A stretch of DNA of 39,503 bases from Candidatus Aphodovivens avistercoris (GTDB lineage: Bacteria; Actinomycetota; Coriobacteriia; Coriobacteriales; Eggerthellaceae): positions 1 through 39,503 of the forward strand of contig DVIW01000023.1 of NCBI GenBank assembly GCA_018710945.1. The letters are read 5' to 3'. Under the pieces are notes generated by a model. The model was given only the letters and a program-made list of their open reading frames with translations, searched no databases and had not been told where the DNA came from. Shown piece by piece: positions 23,662-31,421 of this stretch (positions are counted from its first letter, which is position 1; each line of letters opens with the position of its first letter). The translations under genes and the position numbers were made by a program.

Positions 23662-26600
23662 CTACGCCGCTGGAACCTCCGCATTGCTCTTCACCTGGAC
23701 GATAAGCTCCACCAAACGCTTCTGTCTCTTGTCGTCGAACAGACGAATGAACGATGCGGGCCTGTCGAAAGGCGGCTTCATCAAATCGGCCGGTTCCATG
23801 TACCCGTTCGCCTCCACGAACTCGACCACCTTGTGCACGAAAGCCACCTGCTGCTGGTTGAGCGTCTCGTCGTTGACGAATTCGGCGAACGCCTCCATTG
23901 CCGCTTCGTGATCGAGCTTCGCAATGCTCCTTACGAGCAAGCCGAACGGGGTTTGCCCATACGCCGCTCGGTACTCCTTTTCCGTTCCCAGCTCATGCGT
24001 GAATATCTTCTCCAGCTGCTCGAACTCGAACGAAGTCATCGGCTTGTTGTGCGTGAGCTTGTGAATGACGAAATTGTCCAGATTCTCGTTGATGTAGCGG
24101 TTGACCTTCAGCTTGTAATCCGTGTAGTCCTCGCCTGGATCAAGCAGGTTCCCTTCGCTCCGAGATATCACCGCGTCGGATATGTCGGTGACGACATCAA
24201 GCTGCCTGCCTTCATCCACGATGAACTTCACCAAATCGCGAAGCTCCTCGCGGACCTCTTCCAAAGCCAGCGCATCCGCACCTTCCAAAAACCCTTCTTC
24301 GCTCACGCGCTGAACGAAAGCAAGTTTCTCTCTGACCTGGGGAATGCTCACCTTGCTCTCCAGTGCAAGAGCGATGCGCAGAACCTTCGCGCGATAGGCG
24401 TCAGCCTTTTCGCCCAAAACCACCGCAACCATGAAACCATACATGAGCGAATCAAAACGCAGCGCATACTGGTCCTTCTCGCTCATCTTGACCAACGGAG
24501 CCACGTCCCGCTGAAGCTCGACCACATCGCCCTCTGAAAGGCTGACATAGGCTACGTGGTAGCTGAATTTCTCCACAGCATGCAAACGCAGCTTCACCGC
24601 AGCTTTGACGGGCTCTTCTTTTAGATCCGACACCAGCGACACCATCTGGTACACGATCTCGCTGCGCCATTTCTGATGCGGCTCATCGGCGAACGCGCTT
24701 GTCTGCATGGCGTGGACAAGCTCCGTCTGGCGTTTGAATATCTTCTCCGACAAGCTTTCCGGGTTCTTCCCCTCCGCCATGTTCTTCCCTTGGCGGAAGA
24801 ACTCGAAGTTCCCGCAGTAGTCGAAGATGAAGAACCGACGCTTATCGGCGTACTCCCCATCAATGCGATCTGAGGCGAAGAGCCCCTCGCACAGCCGCGT
24901 CCCGCGCCCTATCATCTGCCAGAACTTCGTCTTCGATTTGACCTGCTTGAAGAACACGAGATTGAGAACCTCGGGCACGTCGATGCCGGTATCCATCATG
25001 TCAACCGAAACCGCGATGACGGGCAGCTCCTTCGCTTTGAAATCGGCAATGACGGTGCCCGAGTAGTCGTCGCCGTGCACCACCCGCCGGATGAACCCGC
25101 CCGTCGCAAGCTTCGGATACAGCTTGTTGAAGCGGTCAACGATGAATTGGGCGTGCTTCTTGTTCTGGGCGAAGATGATGGTCTTGCCGATTCGCTCGCC
25201 TCCTTGAACCTTGATCCCGTTCTCCATGAGATCTTGAAGCACGGTGTCGACGGTATCCCCGTTGAAAACCCAGCGATTCAGCTTCGAAGATGGCGTGAAA
25301 TCGGGCGCCTGCACGCCAGTCGCCTCTTCCCAGTCGTCATCGTAGCGCTCTTTGTCTTCCTCGGACAGGTCGTCGTAGGTTATGCCTTCCCCCAGAAACG
25401 TCGTGGACGCTTCGATGTTGTAGTAGGGCACGAGGTAATGGTCTCGATAGACCGCCGTATCGTATTCGTACACATACGTGGGAACGCCGCGCTCCACCTC
25501 GAAGAAATCGTAGGTGTTGCGATCAACCTCGTCTTTGGGCGTTGCGGTAAGCCCCACCACTTGGGCGTCGAAATACTCGAAAATCGCCCGGTATTTCTTG
25601 AAAATGGAGCGATGCGCCTCATCAACGATGATCAAATCGAAATGAGCCGGCGTGTACAAGCGAGCGCCGTCGTCGCCCTTCACCTCGTCGATGGCATTGA
25701 GGATGCTGGGATAGGTGGAGAAGACGATGCGCGCATCCTTGTTCTCGCTCTTGTCTTTCGCCAGACAGAGATTGCACAGGCTCATGTGGGGCAGATACTC
25801 CTGGAAGGAATGCTTCGCCTGGCTGACCAAAGCGACGCGATCCGCCAGAAACAGCACGTTGGTCACGTGGTTGGCGCGTGCCAGGACATCAACCAAACCT
25901 GCCGCCGTGCGCGTCTTTCCCGTTCCCGTTGCCATGACCAGCAAGCTTCTGCGATGCCCCTCGTCCATGTTCGCGCAAATCGCCTTGATCGCTTCGATCT
26001 GGTAATAGCGGCCGGAGATCTTCTCGTCCACGCGCATCGAAGAAAGCGGCATCGCACTGCTGCGACGGTTCATCATGCGCTGCAGGTCATCGCGGCCGAA
26101 CACGCCGGAGCACGGCCTTTCGGGCGAACTCTCGTCATCGCAGAAAAACGTCTCGAAGCCGTTCGACAGGAAGATGAACGGCTTGTAACCGTAGCGCGCC
26201 TCCAAACATTCAGCGTAAAGGCGCGCTTGATTCAGTCCCTTCTTGGCACCATGCATGGTGCGTTTCGCTTCGATGATGGCAAGCGGCTTGCCGTCCTTGC
26301 CGTTGAGCACGTAGTCAACGAAGCCGCGCCCCTCCTCGTTGGGCATGCCCGCCACTTCGACTTCGGTTTCAACGTTTCTCTCCAGATCCCACCCCGCATA
26401 GCGCAGATCCATGTCGATGTAGCGGCGACGCGTCTCGTATTCGAGAATCTCATCAGGATTGAACGCATCCGCAGGATCATGCGATGCCTTCGCCCGTGCA
26501 AACTGCTCTTGAAGCTCGCGAACCTGCTCCTCAAGCCTTCGGATGTCTTCATCTTTCTGCGCAATCAGGCTTTCCCGCTCTTTGATCGCCTTGACGTCAA

Positions 26601-27036
26601 GGGCAAGCCTAACTGCAGGTACGCGCTTTTCCTCAAAATGGCGCTCAACGTACTCTTTGCCACCGTAGCAGTAGTCTATCCACTGGATGAAATCGAAAAG
26701 AACCCTGAGAGAAAGCATGGCATCCTGCGGCGCCACCTTGCGCTCGGTGTGAACCGACAGGTTGCCCAGCTTGATGACGAACGGCAGTTTCGACCATGTG
26801 GTGCGATCGACGGCAAAACGGAACGAAGGCTCGTGGACAAGCGATGAGAGGTTGTCCTTGTATGGTTGCTTCATCTGCGGATCAGCGGCGTACACCCACT
26901 TCACCGCGAGCTCAAGCGCCTTTCGGCATCCCACCGCGCACATGGCGGGACTCGTGGTGAACGTGCGCTCCGCCTCGATGCAAGCATCGGAGAACAAAGC
27001 GTATTTCGTCTGGCCTTTGAGGAAGTCGAAGTTCAT
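23662..27036 (-). CDS. hsdR: Type I restriction endonuclease subunit R (EcoEI-like)
   Basis: A 1124-residue motor and nuclease subunit that cuts unmodified DNA after ATP-driven translocation. Residues 1-130 look like the DUF4145 domain found in EcoEI-type HsdR; about 150-185 form a coiled coil. The nuclease core has D241 (GFVDYVL) and EAK at 256-258. The helicase has Walker A MATGTGKT (368-375), DEAH (472-475) and TATP (497-500), and later VSVDMMDTGIDVPEV and MIGRGTRL. The C-terminal third is the EcoEI_R_C region. ATG 27036 follows GAGGACTGCT. GC content is lower than in flanking genes. It follows the second hsdS after about an 80-base gap. Confidence 0.95.
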   Translation of the reverse strand: MNFDFLKGQTKYALFSDACIEAERTFTTSPAMCAVGCRKALELAVKWVYAADPQMKQPYKDNLSSLVHEPSFRFAVDRTTWSKLPFVIKLGNLSVHTERKVAPQDAMLSLRVLFDFIQWIDYCYGGKEYVERHFEEKRVPAVRLALDVKAIKERESLIAQKDEDIRRLEEQVRELQEQFARAKASHDPADAFNPDEILEYETRRRYIDMDLRYAGWDLERNVETEVEVAGMPNEEGRGFVDYVLNGKDGKPLAIIEAKRTMHGAKKGLNQARLYAECLEARYGYKPFIFLSNGFETFFCDDESSPERPCSGVFGRDDLQRMMNRRSSAMPLSSMRVDEKISGRYYQIEAIKAICANMDEGHRRSLLVMATGTGKTRTAAGLVDVLARANHVTNVLFLADRVALVSQAKHSFQEYLPHMSLCNLCLAKDKSENKDARIVFSTYPSILNAIDEVKGDDGARLYTPAHFDLIIVDEAHRSIFKKYRAIFEYFDAQVVGLTATPKDEVDRNTYDFFEVERGVPTYVYEYDTAVYRDHYLVPYYNIEASTTFLGEGITYDDLSEEDKERYDDDWEEATGVQAPDFTPSSKLNRWVFNGDTVDTVLQDLMENGIKVQGGERIGKTIIFAQNKKHAQFIVDRFNKLYPKLATGGFIRRVVHGDDYSGTVIADFKAKELPVIAVSVDMMDTGIDVPEVLNLVFFKQVKSKTKFWQMIGRGTRLCEGLFASDRIDGEYADKRRFFIFDYCGNFEFFRQGKNMAEGKNPESLSEKIFKRQTELVHAMQTSAFADEPHQKWRSEIVYQMVSLVSDLKEEPVKAAVKLRLHAVEKFSYHVAYVSLSEGDVVELQRDVAPLVKMSEKDQYALRFDSLMYGFMVAVVLGEKADAYRAKVLRIALALESKVSIPQVREKLAFVQRVSEEGFLEGADALALEEVREELRDLVKFIVDEGRQLDVVTDISDAVISRSEGNLLDPGEDYTDYKLKVNRYINENLDNFVIHKLTHNKPMTSFEFEQLEKIFTHELGTEKEYRAAYGQTPFGLLVRSIAKLDHEAAMEAFAEFVNDETLNQQQVAFVHKVVEFVEANGYMEPADLMKPPFDRPASFIRLFDDKRQKRLVELIVQVKSNAEVPAA

Positions 27037-27163
27037 AGCAGTCCTCTTGATTGCGCACCGCGTCTCTTTGCCCAAGCGACATCGCCTGAAGCTAACTGAA
27101 GTGTTCCTCTAAAATCCTATCGTACAGCATTATCGCCCTCGCCAGGTGTTCCCGCGCAGCGAA

Positions 27164-27182
27164 ATTCCAATTTGTCGACCTG
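27164..27182. repeat. 3' direct repeat shared by both hsdS copies
   Basis: ATTCCAATTTGTCGACCTG occurs here and at 29390-29408, identical over 19 bases. It encodes the QVDKLE segment of the distal helix. The frameshift of the second copy lies at the edge of this repeat. Confidence 0.85.
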
Positions 27183-27687
27183 ATGGACGAAAGAAATAAA
27201 CTCTCTCTGAAGCGACATTGAAGGCAGCACAACAACAGCTTTTTCAACTATCTTGGCGTTTAGATTCTTCATTGTCACGCCAACTGCATCCCTCTCAAGA
27301 GCCTCAGCGAACGTTGGAAACGAAACGACACGTTGCAAATACTCACCGAGGCATAGATTTGCATCCGGTCTTAAAATCATACTTCCAGTTCCACAGAGCA
27401 GTCCTTCTTGATCAACAACTGCACAGCGGCCTATCTCGCCTCGCCGGCCTAACACCACATCTCCCTCCTTGAGGTGATAGGCCTTCATTGATGCATACTT
27501 TTCTTCGTTGACCGTGAGCTTCTTGTCGACTTTTATTTTTCCGTTGACGATATGCGAGGGATTTACAAGAGCATGACCACCAAGGACATAATCGCTTTTA
27601 TGGAGCGCGCTGCCGAATGGCCCTATTCTCACTTCACAGAATTGCTTTATTGAGCAACAGGACATCGTGGAGCATTGCGAATTGCAC

Positions 27688-27734
27688 GGATCCCCGAACA
27701 TCTCAATAAACCGGGATTTCCGCAGATCGTCGAG
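27688..27734. repeat. Central 47-bp direct repeat shared by both hsdS copies
   Basis: This segment and 29917-29963 are both 47 bases with three differences. They encode the central conserved helix (DLRKSRFIEMFGDP). The two copies are in the same orientation, 2229 bases apart, so recombination between them would join TRD1 of one gene to TRD2 of the other and delete the recombinase. Confidence 0.85.
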
Positions 27735-28190
27735 CTTTGCGAGATACCTCTCTCGGATGGCTACAATTGACTCGACTCCATCTAGAATGGCAGCTATTGT
27801 TCTCTGGCCGTTCAAATCAGGAAGATGAACAATCCTCTTGCCGTAATCCTTAAAGTAAATATGAGGAATCGTTGATCCGCTGAAGCCAGATCCCAATCTA
27901 AGCGACCTGACCAGATGGAATAAAAAAGAACAGTCAACATCGTTGGAAGGGATCAAGGCCTGCATCGTGCCCAAAACAGACGACTCGCCCTTGCAACGGC
28001 ATGCTCTTCCGACGCCAGCACCATCCTTCACTACCGCAACATATGGAGCACCGTTTTGGTAAGAAGGCAGGTATCCAACAATTCCAGAAGCCCCGTAAAC
28101 AGGGTAAGGCCCTTCCAGCATCACGTCTTTTTGACGCAATGATGATTTACCCTTTATGCAAACTTCCTCCAATCGAACCCGCTCCCCATG

Positions 28191-28203
28191 AAACCGGGGT
28201 TTG
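28191..28203. repeat. 5' direct repeat, candidate recombination core
   Basis: AAACCGGGGTTTG occurs here and at 30492-30504 in the same orientation, in frame at codons 6-10 of hsdS. Arms AAACC and GGTTT are inverted around an asymmetric GG centre, as is usual for a tyrosine-recombinase core. Similarity between the copies falls off on the upstream side of this repeat. Confidence 0.6.
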
Positions 28204-28242
28204 AAACCTCGGCTCTCTTGCAGCGACTGGCAAAACGGCCGA

Positions 28243-29232
28243 TCAGCAGATATATTTCCTGTGCGACTGGCGCACGTTTTGCTGATCGACCATTGCGTAG
28301 CACAACGTCGTATCTATCTTGCTGTGCCCTAAGAGCACTTGGACCTGCTCTATGGGCATCCCCTTGTCTATCGCCCGCGTTGCCAACGTCCGACGGAACT
28401 TGTGCGGATGGATCCGCTGGTTGATCGATCGTCTGCCGAGCATCCGCAAGCGCACCTCCACCCCGCTCACCATAAGACGATCATGCGGAGCATTCAGCGA
28501 AACGAACAGGGCCTCGTTGTCGTCGGCCCGTTGCCCAAGATAACGGCTCAGGTGAATCTTCGCGCGTGCGTCGAAATATACCTTGCGCTCTTTGCTCCCC
28601 TTGCCGCGCACGACGCATTCCCGGCGCTCAAAGTCGATATCGTCTTTGTTAAGCTTCACCAGCTCGCCGACGCGCATCCCCGTAGATGAAAGCAGATCGA
28701 CTATCGCCAGATCGCGAAGGGTTTCGCAGTCATCGCGCAAAGCCTCCATCGACTCGTCGGAAATAACGGGCTTGACCGTTTGAAGCGAGCGAATCTTTTT
28801 GATCCGGCGCATCGGGCTTTTGTAGATGTAGTCTTCCGCCTCAAGCCAGGAAAACAAGCTCGAAATGATGCGCCGCACGTTGTCGACGGTCACATTGCTC
28901 ACGGTACCCGATGCTTGATACTCGGATAAATAAGATCGTACATCGCTTGTCGTGATGCAGGCGAACGGCTTATCAATACCAGCCGCAAATCGCTTCAGCG
29001 TAATGGTGTAGTACTTTATTGACCTCGGCGAACAACCCTCCACGGCTTTCGCTCCGAAGAACGCATCCAACATCTCCGTGTTGTTGAGCGAGCCGCTATC
29101 CGCTGCGGGAAAGTCTTCCTGCCCAAGCAGACAGTGCGTGAGCACTGCATGAAGCCGCTCCATCTGGGCGCCGTCAAGCGAGCCTGCCATGAGCCGTTCG
29201 ATCTCACTGATGGTGAAGAACTTCTCCCGCAT
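28243..29232 (-). CDS. XerC/D-type tyrosine recombinase of the hsd locus
   Basis: A 329-residue tyrosine recombinase. The N-terminal ~155 residues are the SAM-like core-binding domain; the catalytic domain has R187 (TGMRVGEL), K211 or K214 (GKGSKERKV), H277 and R280 (HPHKFRRT), H303 (LLGHSKIDTT) and the nucleophile Y312 (CYAMVD), so the full active-site set is present. ATG 29232 follows GGAGGAATC. It lies between the two hsdS copies, on the same strand. Recombinases in this position shuffle specificity genes in several gut bacteria; here the two S genes are direct, not inverted, so excision or cassette exchange is likelier than simple inversion. Confidence 0.93.
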   Translation of the reverse strand: MREKFFTISEIERLMAGSLDGAQMERLHAVLTHCLLGQEDFPAADSGSLNNTEMLDAFFGAKAVEGCSPRSIKYYTITLKRFAAGIDKPFACITTSDVRSYLSEYQASGTVSNVTVDNVRRIISSLFSWLEAEDYIYKSPMRRIKKIRSLQTVKPVISDESMEALRDDCETLRDLAIVDLLSSTGMRVGELVKLNKDDIDFERRECVVRGKGSKERKVYFDARAKIHLSRYLGQRADDNEALFVSLNAPHDRLMVSGVEVRLRMLGRRSINQRIHPHKFRRTLATRAIDKGMPIEQVQVLLGHSKIDTTLCYAMVDQQNVRQSHRKYIC

Positions 29233-29318
29233 GATTCCTCCAATCGTCAACCTTCCGACAATCGAAGGATGTCACACCGGCAGCGCTATCGCTGCAGAGG
29301 CGCTCCAACGGCAAGCAA

Positions 29319-30521
29319 TCAGCCGAAATACTCTTGAGCCAGACTGTCGTACAGCGTTTGAAGCCTGTCGATGCTCGCACGAGCAGCAGATTCCAATTTG
29401 TCGACCTGGCGCACGAAGGCAAGATACTTATCCTGCAGATCCATAGGAGGGACAGGGATTCGCATCTTTGCCAGATCGGATATCGACAAATATCTCACCG
29501 TGGTCCCGCTACACGAATCGCTCAGATTCTTTGCAAAACTATTATTGGAAAAGAGCGCAACAAGGTATCTCGACCTGGGACTCATTCCGGTTCGAGCAAG
29601 CCAGGTAATCATTCCGTCCTGAAAATAAAACTTGTCTTCTCCGCTAACGATGTAGCACTTGCCAAGTGTGCCACGCGAGGTAACGAGTATGTCGTCAGCT
29701 CCAGGAACATATCCAGCTGCTTTTAAGCCTGCATACCGTTCTTCGGTGATATACGAATCGACGCTCGGGTTAGTACCGTCAGCAAGACAACCAACATCCG
29801 CGAGTCGATAAAACGGCACTCCACCCTTTACCAGATCTTTAGCATAGATTCGCTTCGAGGAGCCAACGCGATAAAGCTCATTCAACTGCCTCATGGGCCA
29901 GGCATTGCCACCAACAGGATCCCCAAACATCTCAATAAACCGGGATTTTCGCAGATCGTCAAGGGCGGCTAGCTGGTTGCATACACCTTCTTCAAGGCGG
30001 GCGACCCTCTCAAACTGAGCAGCAATACAGCGCTGATCGCCAATCGCAGGCAGCTCTAGTTCCATTGACTTCAATATTGAAAGGTTAATGTTATTCTGCG
30101 CCGCTCCGCGGCCAGAGTGCTTGGACAATGCCTTGCGAGACCTGAGCCAATGGTAAAGATAATCTCGATCCACACTCCCTTTATATTCATCCTTAACCCG
30201 GAAACCCGCAATAGCCTGATTAGTGGCCGCAGGGATCTTCAGAATTCCAACCTCGCCAATCGAAGCGAAAATCGAATACAGAATCGTGCCTTTTTCAAAC
30301 AGCTTTGCAGAGGAATTGCTCATTCCGCTTTCGGTAATGCACTCCTCGGTCGAGCAAACGTACTTGCCCTTCATGTCGCTGATTTTTACCCATGGTATCG
30401 TTCCGTCTTGCCAGTACTCCAAAACAGATCGTTTTGGAGTACCTCCAGACCGAATTTCGCAAACCTCCTCCAGCTTCACCCGCCGTCCTTCAAACCGGGG
30501 TTTGTTCATCGCGCCGGTCAT
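29319..30521 (-). CDS. hsdS: Type I restriction-modification specificity subunit S
   Basis: A 400-residue protein that sets the DNA target of both HsdM and HsdR. TRD1 spans about 15-165 (KLEEVCEIRSGGTPKR at its start), the central helix 165-202 ends in DDLRKSRFIEMFGDP, TRD2 runs about 205-365, and the distal helix 370-400 (QVDKLESAARASIDRLQ) completes the pseudo-symmetric spacer. ATG 30521 overlaps the previous stop as ATGA, so it is translated after the DUF3791-like gene. Base composition is the most AT-rich of the island. This is the intact, expressed copy; the start-less copy lies downstream beyond the recombinase. Confidence 0.93.
   Translation of the reverse strand: MTGAMNKPRFEGRRVKLEEVCEIRSGGTPKRSVLEYWQDGTIPWVKISDMKGKYVCSTEECITESGMSNSSAKLFEKGTILYSIFASIGEVGILKIPAATNQAIAGFRVKDEYKGSVDRDYLYHWLRSRKALSKHSGRGAAQNNINLSILKSMELELPAIGDQRCIAAQFERVARLEEGVCNQLAALDDLRKSRFIEMFGDPVGGNAWPMRQLNELYRVGSSKRIYAKDLVKGGVPFYRLADVGCLADGTNPSVDSYITEERYAGLKAAGYVPGADDILVTSRGTLGKCYIVSGEDKFYFQDGMITWLARTGMSPRSRYLVALFSNNSFAKNLSDSCSGTTVRYLSISDLAKMRIPVPPMDLQDKYLAFVRQVDKLESAARASIDRLQTLYDSLAQEYFG
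29390..29408. repeat. 3' direct repeat, copy in intact hsdS
   Basis: Identical over 19 bases to 27164-27182; 2226 bases apart, same orientation. Confidence 0.85.
29917..29963. repeat. Central 47-bp direct repeat, copy in intact hsdS
   Basis: Matches 27688-27734 with three differences; encodes the conserved central helix. Confidence 0.85.
30492..30504. repeat. 5' direct repeat, copy in intact hsdS
   Basis: Identical over 13 bases to 28191-28203, and located right after the ATG-containing leader of the intact hsdS. Joining at this point would give the start-less cassette a start codon in frame. Confidence 0.6.
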
Positions 30522-30958
30522 TCCAGCACCTCGCCGGCTTCGTAGCAGGCAGCGATGTAGCTGCGCGGCTGGTAGAAGAAGTCAGTGTTGTAGTCGGATA
30601 TGGCATCGCTGATCCAAGAACCGTAAACCTGCATCAGCGTTTCGACGCAGCTTTCGTCCTCACCCATCGCGTCTTCGATCAACCGCGCATAGACCCCCGC
30701 GATGACCCAACGGTCGAGAACCTCGTATTGGCAAGCGGAAACGTTATCGAAATCGCCCGTCACGATGCCCGCCATCTCGCAATATTCGTCAGCAACATGA
30801 TCGATCGAATCGCTATGCAAAACGTTGGCGTATTCGTAGATACGAGCCACGTTTTCCTTCCCCAGTTGTGTCACCACATCGCTGCGACGCAGCTTGCGCG
30901 TCCTTCCGATATGCTCGATCAGACCGCATGCGTAGAACAGATCGCTGTCATTCCTCAT
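30518..30958 (-). CDS. DUF3791-like protein, partner of the DUF3990 gene
   Basis: A 146-residue acidic helical protein. The first ~60 residues (DLFYACGLIEHIGRTRKLRRSDVVTQLGKENVARIYEYANVLHSDS) resemble DUF3791, a small family usually encoded beside DUF3990; the rest extends beyond the usual length with YEVLDRWVIAGVYARLIED and QVYGSWISDAISDYNTDF. I chose ATG 30958 (GAGG 6 bases before) over 30970. It overlaps the DUF3990 gene by 11 bases and hsdS by 4, so all three are made together. Role as antitoxin or partner is inference from pairing. A DNA-binding role is not visible. Confidence 0.65.
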   Translation of the reverse strand: MRNDSDLFYACGLIEHIGRTRKLRRSDVVTQLGKENVARIYEYANVLHSDSIDHVADEYCEMAGIVTGDFDNVSACQYEVLDRWVIAGVYARLIEDAMGEDESCVETLMQVYGSWISDAISDYNTDFFYQPRSYIAACYEAGEVLE

Positions 30959-31421
30959 TTCCCGCCTCATAGCTCTTCAGAAAACGAAGGGTCGCAAGCG
31001 CCCTTGCCGTATGGAAGCTGATCTGATGGGTTGGCCTCTTGAACTTCGCAAGCGCCCAAAACGCCTCACGCGAAATTTTCCCGCTGGCGAAATCCTCGAC
31101 GTAGTTGAAGATGGTGTCGTTCGCCATGGGCCCTTCAACGATGTCGTAGTCATGGGCGATCCCACGCCGACACGCTGCAATGAAATCCAACCATTCCTCG
31201 GTCATCTCGGGAAAGCGCTTCACGCGAAGGGTTTCATCCGGCGTATAAAGATGCTCGTTCATCATCCCTTTGCCGGAGAATCGACACGCCCACTTCCTTG
31301 CCTGCTCGGGATAAAGCGTGCAGTAGAAGCCGAAGTAGAAGTCCTTGTTGTACTTCGCCACGCAAATCTCGGGAAGCTCAACCGTCTCCTTGCTCCCATG
31401 GTACAACACGGCCTCGCTCAT
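30948..31421 (-). CDS. DUF3990 protein (ADP-ribosyltransferase-like fold)
   Basis: A 157-residue protein that fits DUF3990: N-terminal LYHGSKETVELPE, then KDFYFGFYCTLYPEQARKWA, and the C-terminal DIVEGPMANDTIFNYVEDFASG and SFHTARALATLRFL. The family belongs to the ADP-ribosyltransferase-like clan (from memory) and occurs beside DUF3791, so a toxin or NAD-using effector role is plausible; I see no experiment-backed function. ATG 31421 overlaps the hsdM stop as ATGA and has a GGAGGTGATG site within hsdM, which means it is tied to methylase expression. It lies between hsdM and hsdS, an unusual position. Confidence 0.8.
   Translation of the reverse strand: MSEAVLYHGSKETVELPEICVAKYNKDFYFGFYCTLYPEQARKWACRFSGKGMMNEHLYTPDETLRVKRFPEMTEEWLDFIAACRRGIAHDYDIVEGPMANDTIFNYVEDFASGKISREAFWALAKFKRPTHQISFHTARALATLRFLKSYEAGNEE

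Larger units (their letters stand above)
27092..28203 (-). pseudogene. Start-less, frameshifted hsdS (silent specificity cassette)
   Basis: Homologous to the intact hsdS at 29319-30521 over its whole length: TRD1, the central DDLRKSRFIEMFGDP helix, TRD2 and the distal QVDKLE helix. It lacks the first codons: the sequence enters in frame from the recombinase 3' end as FKPRFHGERV with no ATG, GTG or TTG before an internal TTG at 28172. Near the 3' end GGAATTTCGC has one base too many: the read frame ends at 27117 as FRCAGTPGEGDNAVR, whereas removing one T gives AAREHLARAIMLYDRILEE and a stop at 27092, which matches the other HsdS residue for residue in length. TRD sequences differ from the intact copy. 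It looks like a spare cassette, now damaged, or a decaying copy. Confidence 0.8.

Noticed and set aside
25075..26847. 590-codon plus-strand open frame opposite hsdR
   Set aside because: Antisense to a complete HsdR helicase; no start signal and no recognisable domain.
28243..29232. Recombinase as a prophage or integrative-element integrase
   Set aside because: No phage, conjugation or tRNA attachment features are near; its place between two hsdS copies fits specificity switching better.
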